46,133 nt of DNA from Candidatus Woesearchaeota archaeon (GCA_018303655.1 JAGVXT010000009.1:1-46133), one strand, 5' to 3'. Counted from the first letter of the stretch, positions 10,684 through 20,957 are shown. Program-made: numbers and translations. The notes: generated by a model from the letters alone, not told the origin.

Positions 10684-11079
10684 ATGAAACAAATCCCAAA
10701 ATCCGAACAAGAGTGGAAAAAGAAATTAAATCCAGAGCAATATCATGTTTTGCGGGAAAAAGGCACGGAAATGGCTCTCACCGGCAAGTACCACAACAGC
10801 AAGGAAAAAGGAATGTATGTTTGCGCGGGATGCAGTGCAGAGTTATTCTCCTCGGATACAAAATTTGATTCTGGAACAGGATGGCCAAGCTTTGACAAGC
10901 CAAAAAATACTGAAAATGTAGAATTAAAAAAAGACTTTTCCCATGGCATGATGAGGACAGAGGTTATTTGCAAGAAATGTCATGGGCATCTTGGGCATGT
11001 ATTTAATGACGGGCCAACTCCAACTGGAAAAAGATTCTGTATAAACTCATGCGCTTTGGATTTCAAGAAAGACCAATAA
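10684..11079 (+). CDS. msrB: Peptide methionine-(R)-S-oxide reductase
   Basis: [26 protein letters not shown]...[35 protein letters not shown]. Confidence 0.97.
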   Translation: MKQIPKSEQEWKKKLNPEQYHVLREKGTEMALTGKYHNSKEKGMYVCAGCSAELFSSDTKFDSGTGWPSFDKPKNTENVELKKDFSHGMMRTEVICKKCHGHLGHVFNDGPTPTGKRFCINSCALDFKKDQ

Positions 11080-11125
11080 ATTTTAGAACGAAAAGTTTAT
11101 ATATTTTTATTTAATCTCTTTATCT

Positions 11126-11402
11126 ATGGCATACAAACCACTTCAAAGAGCATATGATGTAGCTAATGAATTTCTTCAATCTCTTTTTAAATGTAAATCT
11201 AAAGATTATACATTGGCTTTGGGCATAGAAGGGCCTGAAACAGTTTTTTTTTTAAAATCCAGGTGTTGCAGCATCATGGTTCCTAAACAAATTTGGATAT
11301 TATAAGAAACACTCTGTGAGGATTACACCTACAAATTTTAATACGTTCTTTCCACCACCAGCGCCTGAACAATTAAAACTTGATTTGGAAAAGAGATTGT
11401 AA
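11126..11402 (+). pseudogene. Hypothetical ORF with frameshift at a T10 tract
   Basis: MAYKPLQRAYDVANEFLQSLFKCKSKDYTLALGIEGPETVFF, then NPGVAASWFLNKFGYYKKHSVRITPTNFNTFFPPPAPEQLKLDLEKRL in another frame; T10 tract at 11244-11253. Confidence 0.5.
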
Positions 11403-11450
11403 TAAACTCTCTAAATTACTTTTAATTTATAAGAATCAACATCAAAACTT

Positions 11451-11966
11451 TCATCCTTTTGCGTAATACTCAATCTTCAAAATAAACCTGTAGACAATAT
11501 AGGGCAGAACAAAAGAGGCAGCATACACTGCTGCAATGCTTATTGGGTTATGGACATTTGCAAAGCCAAGCGTTAAACCTAAATTGTTTGAGATTTTTGA
11601 TATTGCAAATGCATTTGCCAATGCAATCAATGGAATTAAGATTGCCAATAATTGATGATGCTGTTTTTCAAGATGCTCTATGCTTCTTATCACAAGCTCA
11701 AACAGCAAGCCAAAAGCTATACCCAAGGTAATTATCACAAAATACAGGAACATCCCTTTCAAAGCCATCAAAACTGGGATTAATGCAACAGAGATTGCAA
11801 AATTTGCAGCTATGACAACAACCAGCAAAATCCAGTAAACCCGCTTTTCAAGAAATAAATTCTCCTGCGTTTTATTGTGCTTTGCATTTCTTATAAAATT
11901 AACTGTATTGATAATTTCTTTATTTTTCCACCCTTTTTTTTCAAGCCTGTTAACCAAGTTTTCCAT
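11451..11966 (-). CDS. Multi-pass membrane protein
   Basis: 171-aa ORF with at least four hydrophobic segments. Confidence 0.7.
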   Translation of the reverse strand: MENLVNRLEKKGWKNKEIINTVNFIRNAKHNKTQENLFLEKRVYWILLVVVIAANFAISVALIPVLMALKGMFLYFVIITLGIAFGLLFELVIRSIEHLEKQHHQLLAILIPLIALANAFAISKISNNLGLTLGFANVHNPISIAAVYAASFVLPYIVYRFILKIEYYAKG

Positions 11967-11980
11967 ATCAAATAACTCAT

Positions 11981-12451
11981 TTAGCTCTCTTCTTTTTCTT
12001 CATTAATAATCTTTTTGACAAAAGTTAGGAAATTCCTTGTTTTTCCATAATCCTCTTTTAAAGAATCAATGCTCACTTCAACAACCTCTCCTTTGTCGAT
12101 TGTTGCAATCATTGTCACATGCCTTCTGAATTCCTCTCTTCTTGTGTACTCGGCCTTGCTTAGTTTTCTCAGCTTTAAGTAGAAATTGATGTAGTCGATC
12201 AATTCCAAATTGTCTGGAAATGTTTTTTTCAGCAAATCGCACCTTAAGCCCGCATTTTCAGGTACGATTGTTACCAGTTTTTTTTCCTTTGCATACTTGA
12301 GCAGCGCCTCAAGCCCAAAGCCGATGCAGTTTATCAGCCTTTCAATCACGTGCTTTATAACATCAACCGTCCTTGTGTACTTCAGACTTACCCAGAACAA
12401 GTGGTCAACTCTCTTTAATTCCTGGACTGCCCCATCAAATGATTCTTTCAT
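11981..12451 (-). CDS. Hypothetical archaeal protein
   Basis: Intact 156-aa ORF, largely helical; no family recognised. Confidence 0.6.
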   Translation of the reverse strand: MKESFDGAVQELKRVDHLFWVSLKYTRTVDVIKHVIERLINCIGFGLEALLKYAKEKKLVTIVPENAGLRCDLLKKTFPDNLELIDYINFYLKLRKLSKAEYTRREEFRRHVTMIATIDKGEVVEVSIDSLKEDYGKTRNFLTFVKKIINEEKEES

Positions 12452-12572
12452 TTTGAATCTACTTTGATCCCTGCCTTCAAAATGAAGGCTACGAACGTGC
12501 CGAATGCGAAAGCTCGCTTAGCTACCAAAACTCGCTCACAACTGACTGAGTGTGTTTTCATAGCGTCTAGAA

Positions 12573-12914
12573 TTAATTGTTTTGCAATTTTAATATCGCT
12601 TCTGCAAGGTTTCCGCTGCTCTGCTCAAGGGCTTCCAGCGCCTCTTCCTTGCTGCATCCTGTTTGTACCATCACGGTTTCAATGTCGTCTTCGTTTATTT
12701 CTGCTTTTGCATCCTTTTCAACTTCGGTTATATTGCCTACAATCTGGAATGTCTCCTGCCCCATCATGTTTACCTTGCTTACCTGCGGGTTTTTGATTAC
12801 TAAATCCTTGTCTTTAGTTTTTATTATGACTTCTTCTGCATCAATCTCTTCCTGCCTGATGCCAAGCCTTTTCATCGCTTTCTGCATCTCTCTTGGATTC
12901 ATGCCAGGAAACAT
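12573..12914 (-). CDS. nac: Nascent polypeptide-associated complex protein (alpha-NAC)
   Basis: MFPGMNPREMQKAMKRLGIRQEEIDAEEVIIKTKDKDLVIKNPQVSKVNMMGQETFQIVG plus a C-terminal UBA-like segment. Start moved to ATG at 12914. Confidence 0.95.
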   Translation of the reverse strand: MFPGMNPREMQKAMKRLGIRQEEIDAEEVIIKTKDKDLVIKNPQVSKVNMMGQETFQIVGNITEVEKDAKAEINEDDIETVMVQTGCSKEEALEALEQSSGNLAEAILKLQNN

Positions 12915-12922
12915 AATATCAC

Positions 12923-13096
12923 CTATATGCCGAGCAGCCTGTTGCCATATGAGTAAAGAAACAGCATTATCACAATAACAACAACGCAAAGCACAATTAT
13001 ATGCCCGGGCTTAAACTTGATTTTGCTTTTGTACTCGTCAAAATACCTTACCAAGCCACCCATTCCGGAAGGCATTGAAATTTTGTCTTGTGCCAT
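12923..13096 (-). CDS. Sec61-beta/SecG-like preprotein translocase subunit
   Basis: Not in the ORF track (57 aa): MAQDKISMPSGMGGLVRYFDEYKSKIKFKPGHIIVLCVVVIVIMLFLYSYGNRLLGI; short N-terminus followed by one TM helix, typical of archaeal Sec61beta. Confidence 0.88.
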   Translation of the reverse strand: MAQDKISMPSGMGGLVRYFDEYKSKIKFKPGHIIVLCVVVIVIMLFLYSYGNRLLGI

Positions 13097-13097
13097 T

Positions 13098-13434
13098 TTA
13101 TTCCCCTATACCAAATGCATCAATTACATCTTGTCTTTCTAAATATCCATTAGTTACGTATAGTAATTGTAATTCTCTAACGACGGCAGGTGACATCCCC
13201 ACAATCTGAGTCTTGACATCATCTTCATTTCCGATTGGCCCTCCAGTGAAATTTGTGAATCTTGAATATTGATTATTTTCAACTAGCATTTCCCAAAATC
13301 TATCTACTGTAATAGTACCCAAATCTTGGCGCGCTGGTTTCCAATATTCTGAAGTAGGTGTGCCTTCGGCTGCAGCACATGCTTCAAGACAAGATTCTAC
13401 GCCCCGCGATAATCTAATTTTTGATACTTCCATT
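13098..13434 (-). CDS. Hypothetical protein
   Basis: Intact ORF; start placed at MEVSKIRLSRGVES. No family recognised. Confidence 0.5.
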
Positions 13435-13477
13435 TTTCCAATATAAAAATTGGCAGGGCTTGAATAAGCCACCTTTT

Positions 13478-13822
13478 GTCAGGCCCTTGGTGTGATTATT
13501 GCAATCACGATAGCCTGCCTTAGCATTAAACTAAGCGTGCTGGAATGCTGAAGCATTCGCGGACTTGCACCAGTCAGGGCTCACCGTTTCACCCATTATT
13601 GCAAAAACGTCAATTGGTTAGCTCGATGCCCTCGCAGGCATCTTCACAAACATCATCCTTAATGCAATCGGTCTCGTTTCTGAGTGGTTGCCCCCTATTG
13701 CTAGGGCTCACTTCCGTGAGTGGCTCGCGCGTAAGCGCAACAGCTTTGTAGCTGCAGTGGGTGGACTTTCCTCAGCAAAGCATAAAGCAATGCCGGAGCT
13801 AAGTACAAACCCTGCCAGCCAA
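13478..13822 (-). ncRNA. rnpB: RNase P RNA
   Basis: Reverse complement carries GAGGAAAGTCC (CR-I-like) near the 5' end and GGGTGAAACGGTGAGCCC...GGTGCAAGTCCGCG; dense stem-loops; partly complementary ends. Boundaries approximate. Confidence 0.85.
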
Positions 13823-13865
13823 TAGTATGGAAACTAGGTATATAAAATTATCTGTTTCAAATGGC

Positions 13866-14141
13866 TTATTTTTTCCTCTTTAATACTGCTTCCTTGAGCT
13901 TCTTAATCTCGTCAAGCTGCTCAAGCAGAATTCCCTCTTTTATGTCCTCACCAATGGCAAGCAGTATGATGAATATGACCATCAAAAGCCACAGGAAAAC
14001 AGTCTGCAGAAATCCCCAGCTTACCTCAAAGCCTTCTGCGATAAAAACCCTGTTGATGAAGAAGTACCCAATAATCAATACTAAAAATCCCACCACCAGG
14101 AGCAGCTTCTCAAAGATGCTCGTATGCCTCTTTTTTTCCAT
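13866..14141 (-). CDS. Small two-TM membrane protein
   Basis: 91-aa ORF with two hydrophobic helices and a charged C-terminus. Confidence 0.65.
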   Translation of the reverse strand: MEKKRHTSIFEKLLLVVGFLVLIIGYFFINRVFIAEGFEVSWGFLQTVFLWLLMVIFIILLAIGEDIKEGILLEQLDEIKKLKEAVLKRKK

Positions 14142-14269
14142 AACTTATCAGCTAATCTCTTATTTGAATGTTGCTTTATATATTTTTCTGTCAAAAATCG
14201 TGACTAATAGAATGATAAATTCTTGTTATCACAACTTATTCCAACGATTTTTGATCATGATCAAAAATT

Positions 14270-15397
14270 TTATAAATTTTTGACATTTTTAAATACAAGA
14301 ATATTCAGCAATTGCTCGCCGCTCCAGACATCCTTCTCCTTTGCAACAACGAAATTATGCTTTTCAGCATGTTTTTTCGCAAAATCCGGCAGTCTTGAAA
14401 TCAGGGCAATTGCCCCTTTTCTCTTTAGTATGTATGAGATTTGATAGAAAAACTCATTGTATATCTTGTCTAGGTTTGCGCTTTTTGATGCTGGCAAATT
14501 TGTTATTATCCTGTCAACGCTTTCTTTCTTGAACTTTATATCCAGCCATTCAAGCTCTGTCCTGCTGAAATCTATGAATTTGTCAACACCGGCAATTTTT
14601 GCATTTTTTCTTGAATAATCAACATACTTGAACATATGATCAAAGCAGCTTATCTTCGCTTTTGGCTTTTTAATTTGCCTGTCAATGCTGCTGAAAAATT
14701 TCTCATAATCAATGCCCAAATCAAATTTCAGGAACGCAAATTTTTCCTTTTTGTAGTAATTGACAGGAAATCCGGATGCAAACTGCGCAGCCTCTATTGC
14801 AATCACCCCGTCCCTTGAAAAAGGGTCAAGCATCAGTTCTTTCTTTCCGAACCCGCTTTCCCTTACTAAAGCATATGCAATCGTGCCCCTCAGCGAATTT
14901 GAGTGGGTGAAAATCTTGTAATTTCTCTTGTTAAGCTCGAAGCCCGCAAAATCAACTCCAAAGTAGCATTTGTTGCCGATAATATAAATAAAAAAAATGA
15001 TTTCATAATCCTTATTCGCTACGACTTTGCCCTTTGCCTTTTTCAGTATAAATTCAGCAGCTTTTGCCTCAACATCAACACTTTTGAAGTCATGGTTTCC
15101 TGTCCTTATACACTCAATCTTTATTTTTTCATATTTTGCAGTCCAGTCGCCAAAATCCAGTTTTCCGATGAATTCCTCAAACTCATTAAAAAAATCATCA
15201 AAGCCAAAACTGCCCATTAAATACAAAACCCTGTCAGCAGACTGGGATTTGTAGCACAACAGGCATAAATCTTTATAATTATTGAAATCAAAAATTACGC
15301 AGCCTTCATAAATTTTACAGTCAGCACCAATCAATTCCGTGATTTCAGCAGCTGCTGCAGTTTCAACGCCTTTTGAAGTTATAACAAGCCCCTTCAT
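14270..15397 (-). CDS. THUMP-domain RNA (guanine-N2)-methyltransferase-like protein
   Basis: N-terminal MKGLVITSKGVETAAAAEITELIGADC; MTase motifs LMLDPFSRDGVIAIEAA and DRIITNLPASKS. Confidence 0.85.
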   Translation of the reverse strand: MKGLVITSKGVETAAAAEITELIGADCKIYEGCVIFDFNNYKDLCLLCYKSQSADRVLYLMGSFGFDDFFNEFEEFIGKLDFGDWTAKYEKIKIECIRTGNHDFKSVDVEAKAAEFILKKAKGKVVANKDYEIIFFIYIIGNKCYFGVDFAGFELNKRNYKIFTHSNSLRGTIAYALVRESGFGKKELMLDPFSRDGVIAIEAAQFASGFPVNYYKKEKFAFLKFDLGIDYEKFFSSIDRQIKKPKAKISCFDHMFKYVDYSRKNAKIAGVDKFIDFSRTELEWLDIKFKKESVDRIITNLPASKSANLDKIYNEFFYQISYILKRKGAIALISRLPDFAKKHAEKHNFVVAKEKDVWSGEQLLNILVFKNVKNL

Positions 15398-15515
15398 GCA
15401 TGCAAAGCAATCAACTTCATTTAAAAACGTTTTGAGTAAAATAAGCTCCCTTAAATATTCTCAAAGGAAACGGTAAATAGAAATATTTATATTAAAAGTT
15501 TTAATATTAACCTAA

Positions 15516-15908
15516 ATGCAAAAAATAATAATTGACACAAATTTTTTGATGATACCCATCCAGTTCAGGGTAGATATATTCTCTGAAATTGACAGGATAT
15601 GCGATTTTAACTATAAGCTGTTTATTTTTGAGCAGTCAATCAATGAATTAAAAAATATAATTGAGAAGCAAACTGGAAAAAACAAAAAAGCTGCGCAGTT
15701 CGCATTGAAACTGATTAAATTAAAAAATATTGGAATAATCAAGTCTGAAAAAGAAAATGTTGATGCTTTGATATTAAATAATATAAGCAAAGACACCATA
15801 GTGGCAACCCAAGACGCATTGCTTAAAAAAAAGATGATTGAAAAAGGCGCTTCTTTGATCATTCTGAGGCAGAAAAAATACCTGCAGTTAGCGGGGAAAG
15901 CTTTATAA
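15516..15908 (+). CDS. PIN-domain protein (Fcf1/VapC9-like)
   Basis: MQKIIIDTNFLMIPIQFRVDIFSEI...DTIVATQDALLKKKMIEKGASLIILRQKKYLQL. Confidence 0.85.
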   Translation: MQKIIIDTNFLMIPIQFRVDIFSEIDRICDFNYKLFIFEQSINELKNIIEKQTGKNKKAAQFALKLIKLKNIGIIKSEKENVDALILNNISKDTIVATQDALLKKKMIEKGASLIILRQKKYLQLAGKAL

Positions 15909-16039
15909 ATGAAACTCGCCTCCTGTAATCCATTGACTGGTTGAAGTCAGACGAATGCGAGTGAGCAGTGACATAGCGAGCGAAGTGAGCTTCGCAAGTC
16001 ACGCGAGCTCGCTCACATCTCATAAATAAAAGGTTTAAA

Positions 16040-16663
16040 ATGTTCTATAAAGTAGAGTTAAAAGACCACATAAGGGTGCCTCCTAACCTATTCAATCTTC
16101 CCCTGGAAGAGGCTGTAATCAAGAGGATAAAGACAAAGTACAACGGATTTATTTCAAAAGACCTGGGGATTGTTGTTGATGTATCTGGAATGAAGGATAT
16201 TGGGGAAGGGGTCATAATACCGGGTGATGGAGCATCATACTATGATGTGTCATTCGAGCTTTTGACATTCAAGCCGGAAATGCAGGAAGTTGTTGTTGGC
16301 AAGATAAAAGACATCGCGGAGTTTGGAGCGTTTATCAACATAGGCCCTATAGACGGCATGATTCACGTAAGCCAAACCATGGATGATTTTGTGAGCTTCA
16401 GCAAGGACAAGACTCTTGCAGGCAAGGAAACAAAAAGAACATTGAAGGTAAATGACATTTGCAGGGCGCGAATAATAGCTGTTTCATTTAAGGACATCCT
16501 AAATCCAAAGCTCGGGCTTACAATGAGGCAGCAAGGGCTTGGCAAATTGGATTGGATAAAGGAAGAGGCAGAAGAAAAAGCAGCCCCAAAAAAAGAAGAA
16601 AAGGAGTCCAAGGATAAGAAAGAGCACAAGGAGCACAAGGATAAGAAAGAGCATAAAAAATAA
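16040..16663 (+). CDS. rpoE1: DNA-directed RNA polymerase subunit E' (Rpb7)
   Basis: MFYKVELKDHIRVPP...GDGASYYDVSFELLTFKPEMQEVVVGKIKDIAEFGAFINIGPIDGMIHVSQ; S1 domain. Confidence 0.95.
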   Translation: MFYKVELKDHIRVPPNLFNLPLEEAVIKRIKTKYNGFISKDLGIVVDVSGMKDIGEGVIIPGDGASYYDVSFELLTFKPEMQEVVVGKIKDIAEFGAFINIGPIDGMIHVSQTMDDFVSFSKDKTLAGKETKRTLKVNDICRARIIAVSFKDILNPKLGLTMRQQGLGKLDWIKEEAEEKAAPKKEEKESKDKKEHKEHKDKKEHKK

Positions 16664-16758
16664 AAATAATTAAAAGGCAAAAAAAATGAAAAAAAAAGCA
16701 GCGAAAATTTTTGTAAAATTTTCTGGCCTTTTTTTTACATTGGAGAGCAAGCTCTAAG

Positions 16759-16944
16759 ATGAAAAAAAAAGTATGCAAGAGATGCAAGATGCTTGTCGAG
16801 GGAAATGAATGCCCTGTATGCAAGACAAACCAGTTTTCAACAAGCTGGCAGGGGCGATTGTATATTATTGATGCCAGCAAGTCATTAGTTGCTGAAAAGA
16901 TAGGTATTAAGTCAAAAGGAGAGTATGCGATTAAAGTAAGGTGA
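16759..16944 (+). CDS. spt4: Transcription elongation factor Spt4 (RpoE'')
   Basis: KVCKRCKMLVEGNECPVCKTNQFSTSWQGRLYIIDASKS. Confidence 0.95.
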   Translation: MKKKVCKRCKMLVEGNECPVCKTNQFSTSWQGRLYIIDASKSLVAEKIGIKSKGEYAIKVR

Positions 16945-17243
16945 TTTCTTTGGAACTAAAGATTGTCAATATAAAAGATGAACCGTTGCTGTCAAGAAAA
17001 TTAGTCATGGCATCTGTTGAATTTGAAAAATCAACCCCAAGCTATGCAGAAGTTACGTCATCACTTTCGTCTAACTTAAAAACAGACGAAAAGTTGGTTG
17101 TAATAAGGCACATCTATAATTCATTTGGCGCTAAAAAAGCCGAAGTGATAGCTTATGTTTATGCTGATGAAGGCAAGAAGCAGCTTATAGAGCCAAAAAT
17201 AAAGGAAAAGAAAGAGAAAAAGGCAAAAGAGGCCAAGAAGTAA
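16941..17243 (+). CDS. rps24e: 30S ribosomal protein S24e
   Basis: NIKDEPLLSRKLVMASVEFEKSTPSYAEV...VIRHIYNSFGAKKAEVIAYVYAD. Confidence 0.94.
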   Translation: MISLELKIVNIKDEPLLSRKLVMASVEFEKSTPSYAEVTSSLSSNLKTDEKLVVIRHIYNSFGAKKAEVIAYVYADEGKKQLIEPKIKEKKEKKAKEAKK

Positions 17244-17245
17244 AA

Positions 17246-17449
17246 ATGGCAGAAAAACCAAAAGCAGGAGCAGCGCCCAAGAAAGGAGGCGCAAAAAAGG
17301 GACGATGGAACCTTTACGAGAAATCAGGAGATAAAGTCACGCGCAAGAACAAATCGTGCCCAAAATGCGGCTCTGGAACATTCATGGCAAAGCATAGCAA
17401 CAGGTGGACATGCGGAAATTGTCGCTATTGCGAATTTATTACAAAATAA
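17246..17449 (+). CDS. rps27ae: 30S ribosomal protein S27ae
   Basis: RKNKSCPKCGSGTFMAKHSNRWTCGNCRYCEF. Confidence 0.95.
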   Translation: MAEKPKAGAAPKKGGAKKGRWNLYEKSGDKVTRKNKSCPKCGSGTFMAKHSNRWTCGNCRYCEFITK

Positions 17450-17534
17450 ATTAACTTCTTAAGTCTAGTCAATCTTTATTTCTTTTACTGGGCATCTCTT
17501 GACGTGAAATATTTAAATCTGTAATTCTAATAAC

Positions 17535-17879
17535 CTAACCACAAGGATTTACCTCTTTACCTTCATTTGTTAGATTTGTACGAATACATTTATTGTCTTG
17601 ACATCTAATATAGGGGGCCTTACAACAGAATTCACAAACTCCACCACGATAGTTCTTGCATACTTTTCTATATCTTTGAGCGTATTTTTCTTCATAGATT
17701 TTATTTACAGGAACTCCACATTCGCATCCACTGCAGTCTGTTGAAACTCTAACACAATCTTCATCAATTGAACAAATTTGATCTTGCACAGAAATATTTA
17801 AACTTTCTTTTTTCAAAAAAAATAAACTCAATATAATTATAAAAATTATGGTAAGAGCAATTATCAATTTCTTATTCAT
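17535..17879 (-). CDS. Secreted or membrane-anchored Cys-rich protein
   Basis: N-terminal hydrophobic segment then many cysteines (DEDCVRVSTDCSGCECGVPV...CEFCCKAPYIRCQDNKC). Confidence 0.6.
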   Translation of the reverse strand: MNKKLIIALTIIFIIILSLFFLKKESLNISVQDQICSIDEDCVRVSTDCSGCECGVPVNKIYEEKYAQRYRKVCKNYRGGVCEFCCKAPYIRCQDNKCIRTNLTNEGKEVNPCG

Positions 17880-17927
17880 TGACTATACCACCCTAAATCC
17901 ATATATAAATAATTTTTGGTCTAGAAT

Positions 17928-18809
17928 TTATTCTCTCCCAAACTTCTGAAAAACAAGCAAATCCTCTGTTGTTAATTTTTGCCCTTTCCTAATTTTTTCA
18001 TTGACAAGCTCCTCTTTTGACTTAAGGATTGACTCTTCATGCCGCTTTTTCCTTTCCCTTCTGTCAGAATCCACCCTATCCAATTGCCCTTTAATATAAT
18101 TTATTCCCCTTAATTTTTCTTTTAGATTGCTGTTGACATCCGTAAATTGTTTTTTGTATTCAGAGAATTTGTTGAACGAAGCTTCTTCATCTTCTTTCAT
18201 CTTGTCTATTTCAGCGGATATTTTTAAAATTTCATCGTGCAATGCCTGGCTTTGTTTTGCCTTTTCCTGTATTGACCTGTGGATTTCATTGGCTTCTTTC
18301 CTCATTTTCCTGATTTCATCAGAAGAATCCCTCAGTTTTTTGCTGGACTCGTCAAGGACAATTGCATCATTGTAAACTTTTTTCAGCTCTTTTATCTTTT
18401 TCATCAGCTCCTTTTCCTTTTCAAAAGAAACAGTATCAGTCTCTATCTTGAATTCCAGCTTATCCATCTGGTTTTTAATCCTAGAAGGAGAATCTTTTAT
18501 GCCCAATGATCTTGCAAGCGCTGTTTTCTCTTTCTTTAAGCTGTCAAACTCATTTAATTTTGCGCTTATTCCTTTGTTTATGCTGTTCCTTTTGGGTTTG
18601 AGCTCTTTTACTTCATTAGTTAAATAGTCCCTTTTTGACTTGTTCTCTTTTATTTTTTGTATTGACTCCCTTATCCTTTTCGAGCAGTCATCCCTTTTTT
18701 TGAACCAGGACTCCTTTTCCCTGTCAAGCTCATCAAGGGCATTTCTTAATTTAGATGCCTCTGCCTTAAGATTGCTAAGCTCTTCGACTAGTTCTCTCGG
18801 CGATGCCAT
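17928..18809 (-). CDS. Archaeal coiled-coil protein (COG1340-like)
   Basis: 293 aa almost entirely heptad/charged; position between S27ae and L12. Confidence 0.75.
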   Translation of the reverse strand: MASPRELVEELSNLKAEASKLRNALDELDREKESWFKKRDDCSKRIRESIQKIKENKSKRDYLTNEVKELKPKRNSINKGISAKLNEFDSLKKEKTALARSLGIKDSPSRIKNQMDKLEFKIETDTVSFEKEKELMKKIKELKKVYNDAIVLDESSKKLRDSSDEIRKMRKEANEIHRSIQEKAKQSQALHDEILKISAEIDKMKEDEEASFNKFSEYKKQFTDVNSNLKEKLRGINYIKGQLDRVDSDRRERKKRHEESILKSKEELVNEKIRKGQKLTTEDLLVFQKFGRE

Positions 18810-18822
18810 GAATATGATTCAT

Positions 18823-19134
18823 CTAACCGAACAATGCGCCCAATCCAGCTGCTGCTGCTTCCTCTGATTTCTTCTCTTCAGCTGCTTTCTTCTTCTCATC
18901 ATGCGCCTCATGTTTATGCTCATGGGCTGCTGCCGGAGCTGCTGCTACTGCAACTGGCATGGCTGCCTTCTCAATAGCTTCTTCTATGTTGACTCCTTCC
19001 AAGGCTGCTACAAGAGCTTTAGCCCTTGCATCGTCCACTTTCACATGGGCTGCCTCAAGCACTTTCCTTATGCCTGCTTCATCTATCTTCTGCCCTGCCT
19101 TGTGAAGCAACATAGCTGCGTACACATATTCCAT
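18823..19134 (-). CDS. rpl12: 50S ribosomal protein L12/P1
   Basis: [54 protein letters not shown]...GLGALFG. Confidence 0.97.
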   Translation of the reverse strand: MEYVYAAMLLHKAGQKIDEAGIRKVLEAAHVKVDDARAKALVAALEGVNIEEAIEKAAMPVAVAAAPAAAHEHKHEAHDEKKKAAEEKKSEEAAAAGLGALFG

Positions 19135-19183
19135 TTTGTTTACCTCCGAATGTTATTTGATTTTTTAAATGATTTTGAATTTT

Positions 19184-20275
19184 TTATTCCTTTTTCTTAT
19201 CGTGCTCTTCTATTGATTTTTTATGTATCTCGTGATATATTTTCTCGACTTCCTTTACTTCCTGCTGCTTTTCCCTCATCTTTATGTTTGCTTCCAGCTC
19301 TTCCCTTGTCGGAGCTTTTATTTCATGCGATTCAGTTTTTTGATTTTCAGTTTTTGGTTCTGTATGCGTTTTTTCAATTTTTTCTTCTCTTTTTTCATGC
19401 CTTGTTTCAAAAACTTCAATGTTTGCAGTTCCTGCCAGGCTCAGCATTTGCTGCTCTGCCTTGCCCACTAAAATATCAATTATTCCCTTGTCAAATATAT
19501 TTTGTGAAACTCCAAGCGCTTTTGCATCATTGTATGCTTTGCCAAGCAATGCATTGATTGTTTTTTGTGTTGGGTATGAAGTGTAAACTGCAAGATTGAA
19601 CGCCCATCTTGAGGCATTAGTTAGCCTGTTTTTGTACTCATCCTCATTAACAGACAAAACACCCCTTCCGTAAATCAATCCATTTTCATAAACAGCAACC
19701 AAATCCAATCCCACTTCCATTGGCTGTATTCCCAGCCTTGTCAAAATTTCAGCAACCTTCGGTTTGATTTTCTCTCCGGCTTTGACAACAACAGAGTCCT
19801 CTTTTATCGCTACTTTGCCGCCTTCAACTCTTGACTTGATGCCAGCCATCGCAAGTTCTCCTATGATTGGGCCTGGCGCAAATGATGTTGCTCCTTTGTT
19901 GACCATGATGTCTCTCAGCGCTGTCTGCCCCGCCTTTGCAGGCGCTGGGCTTTTGTTTTTCTGCAATGTCTTGCTTAATTTGAATGGATTTTCCTTTGTG
20001 AATATCAAGGCAGGCATTCCTCCCAAATGCGCTTCAAGCTTTTCAATTCCATTTTTCTTTGATTTAGTTTGCTCAATTGCAAGCTTCATAAGCCTTCTCT
20101 TTGTCATTGTTATGAAAAAGCTGCCCCTTAATTGAGCTCTCATGACCTGCAGCTGCGGTGCCGGAAGATTCTCCATGTTGACAACTCCAATTATGGGATA
20201 CTGATTAATCAAATTAACAAGGTTTGATACAAGGTCCTTTTTGTACTGCGCAACGTGAGCTTGGATTTGTTCCAT
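19184..20275 (-). CDS. rplP0: 50S ribosomal protein L10/P0
   Basis: PIIGVVNMENLPAPQLQVMRAQLRGSFFITMTKRRLMKLAIEQ...TSFAPGPIIGELAMAGIKSRVEGGKVAI. Confidence 0.96.
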   Translation of the reverse strand: MEQIQAHVAQYKKDLVSNLVNLINQYPIIGVVNMENLPAPQLQVMRAQLRGSFFITMTKRRLMKLAIEQTKSKKNGIEKLEAHLGGMPALIFTKENPFKLSKTLQKNKSPAPAKAGQTALRDIMVNKGATSFAPGPIIGELAMAGIKSRVEGGKVAIKEDSVVVKAGEKIKPKVAEILTRLGIQPMEVGLDLVAVYENGLIYGRGVLSVNEDEYKNRLTNASRWAFNLAVYTSYPTQKTINALLGKAYNDAKALGVSQNIFDKGIIDILVGKAEQQMLSLAGTANIEVFETRHEKREEKIEKTHTEPKTENQKTESHEIKAPTREELEANIKMREKQQEVKEVEKIYHEIHKKSIEEHDKKKE

Positions 20276-20276
20276 T

Positions 20277-20957
20277 TTACTTTACTTCTTTCTCTACCTC
20301 TAATTTTTCCCCCACTTTTACAGGCTTGCCCATTGTGAGCTTGATGTAAATGTCCTTTATGTTGTGCTTTTCGTTCGGCAAAACTTGCAGTAATGAGCTG
20401 TAAACAGTCAATGCATTTTCAGCAACATCCTTGATGTCCATATCCTCTGTGCCTATAGGGCATTGGATTAAAGGGGCTGTCTTGTTGATTGCCCTTACAG
20501 TTTTCTGGAGCTTTTCATATAAAGGTTTTAGGTTTGCGTTTGGAGGCACTACACTTCCTGACTTGGGGTTTGGCATCTTTCCCCTTGGACCAAACACTCT
20601 TCCAAATGCAGTTGCCACCTTCGGCATTATGTTTGCCTGCGCAATAAAGAAGTCAAACCCGTTTGCAACCTTCTTGATGTCTTTCTTGTCCTTGTATTTC
20701 TGGAAATCATCGGACATTATTGTAAAATCAAAGATTTCCTTTGCATGCTGTTCCAGTTCCGGACCAATCAAAGCGCATACCTTTACCTTCTTTCCCCTTG
20801 AATGCGGCAATGTGACAAATGCATCTATCTGGTGCTCCTGCTTCTTCGGGTCAATCCCTTTTAAATTTATGATTAAGTCATAGCTTTGCCTGAAGTTCCT
20901 TTTCTCAGAAATGTCCTTTGCCTTTGCTAATGCTGATTGTATTTGCTCTTTGTCCAT
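20277..20957 (-). CDS. rpl1: 50S ribosomal protein L1
   Basis: NFRQSYDLIINLKGIDPKKQEHQIDAFVTLPHSRGKKVKVCAL...VFGPRGKMPNPKSGSVVPPNANLKPLYEKLQKTVR. Confidence 0.97.
   Translation of the reverse strand: MDKEQIQSALAKAKDISEKRNFRQSYDLIINLKGIDPKKQEHQIDAFVTLPHSRGKKVKVCALIGPELEQHAKEIFDFTIMSDDFQKYKDKKDIKKVANGFDFFIAQANIMPKVATAFGRVFGPRGKMPNPKSGSVVPPNANLKPLYEKLQKTVRAINKTAPLIQCPIGTEDMDIKDVAENALTVYSSLLQVLPNEKHNIKDIYIKLTMGKPVKVGEKLEVEKEVK

Noticed and set aside
13545-13751. 68-aa plus-strand ORF within the 13.5-13.8 kb region
   Set aside because: Lies inside the RNase P RNA gene (opposite strand); no protein-like signal.
15930-16025. GAGCGAG/CTCGCTC-rich intergenic segment (similar sequences near 10010, 12510 and 33370)
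   Set aside because: Short GC-rich palindromic tracts recur in several intergenic regions, but I could not define a consistent repeat unit or RNA family by eye.
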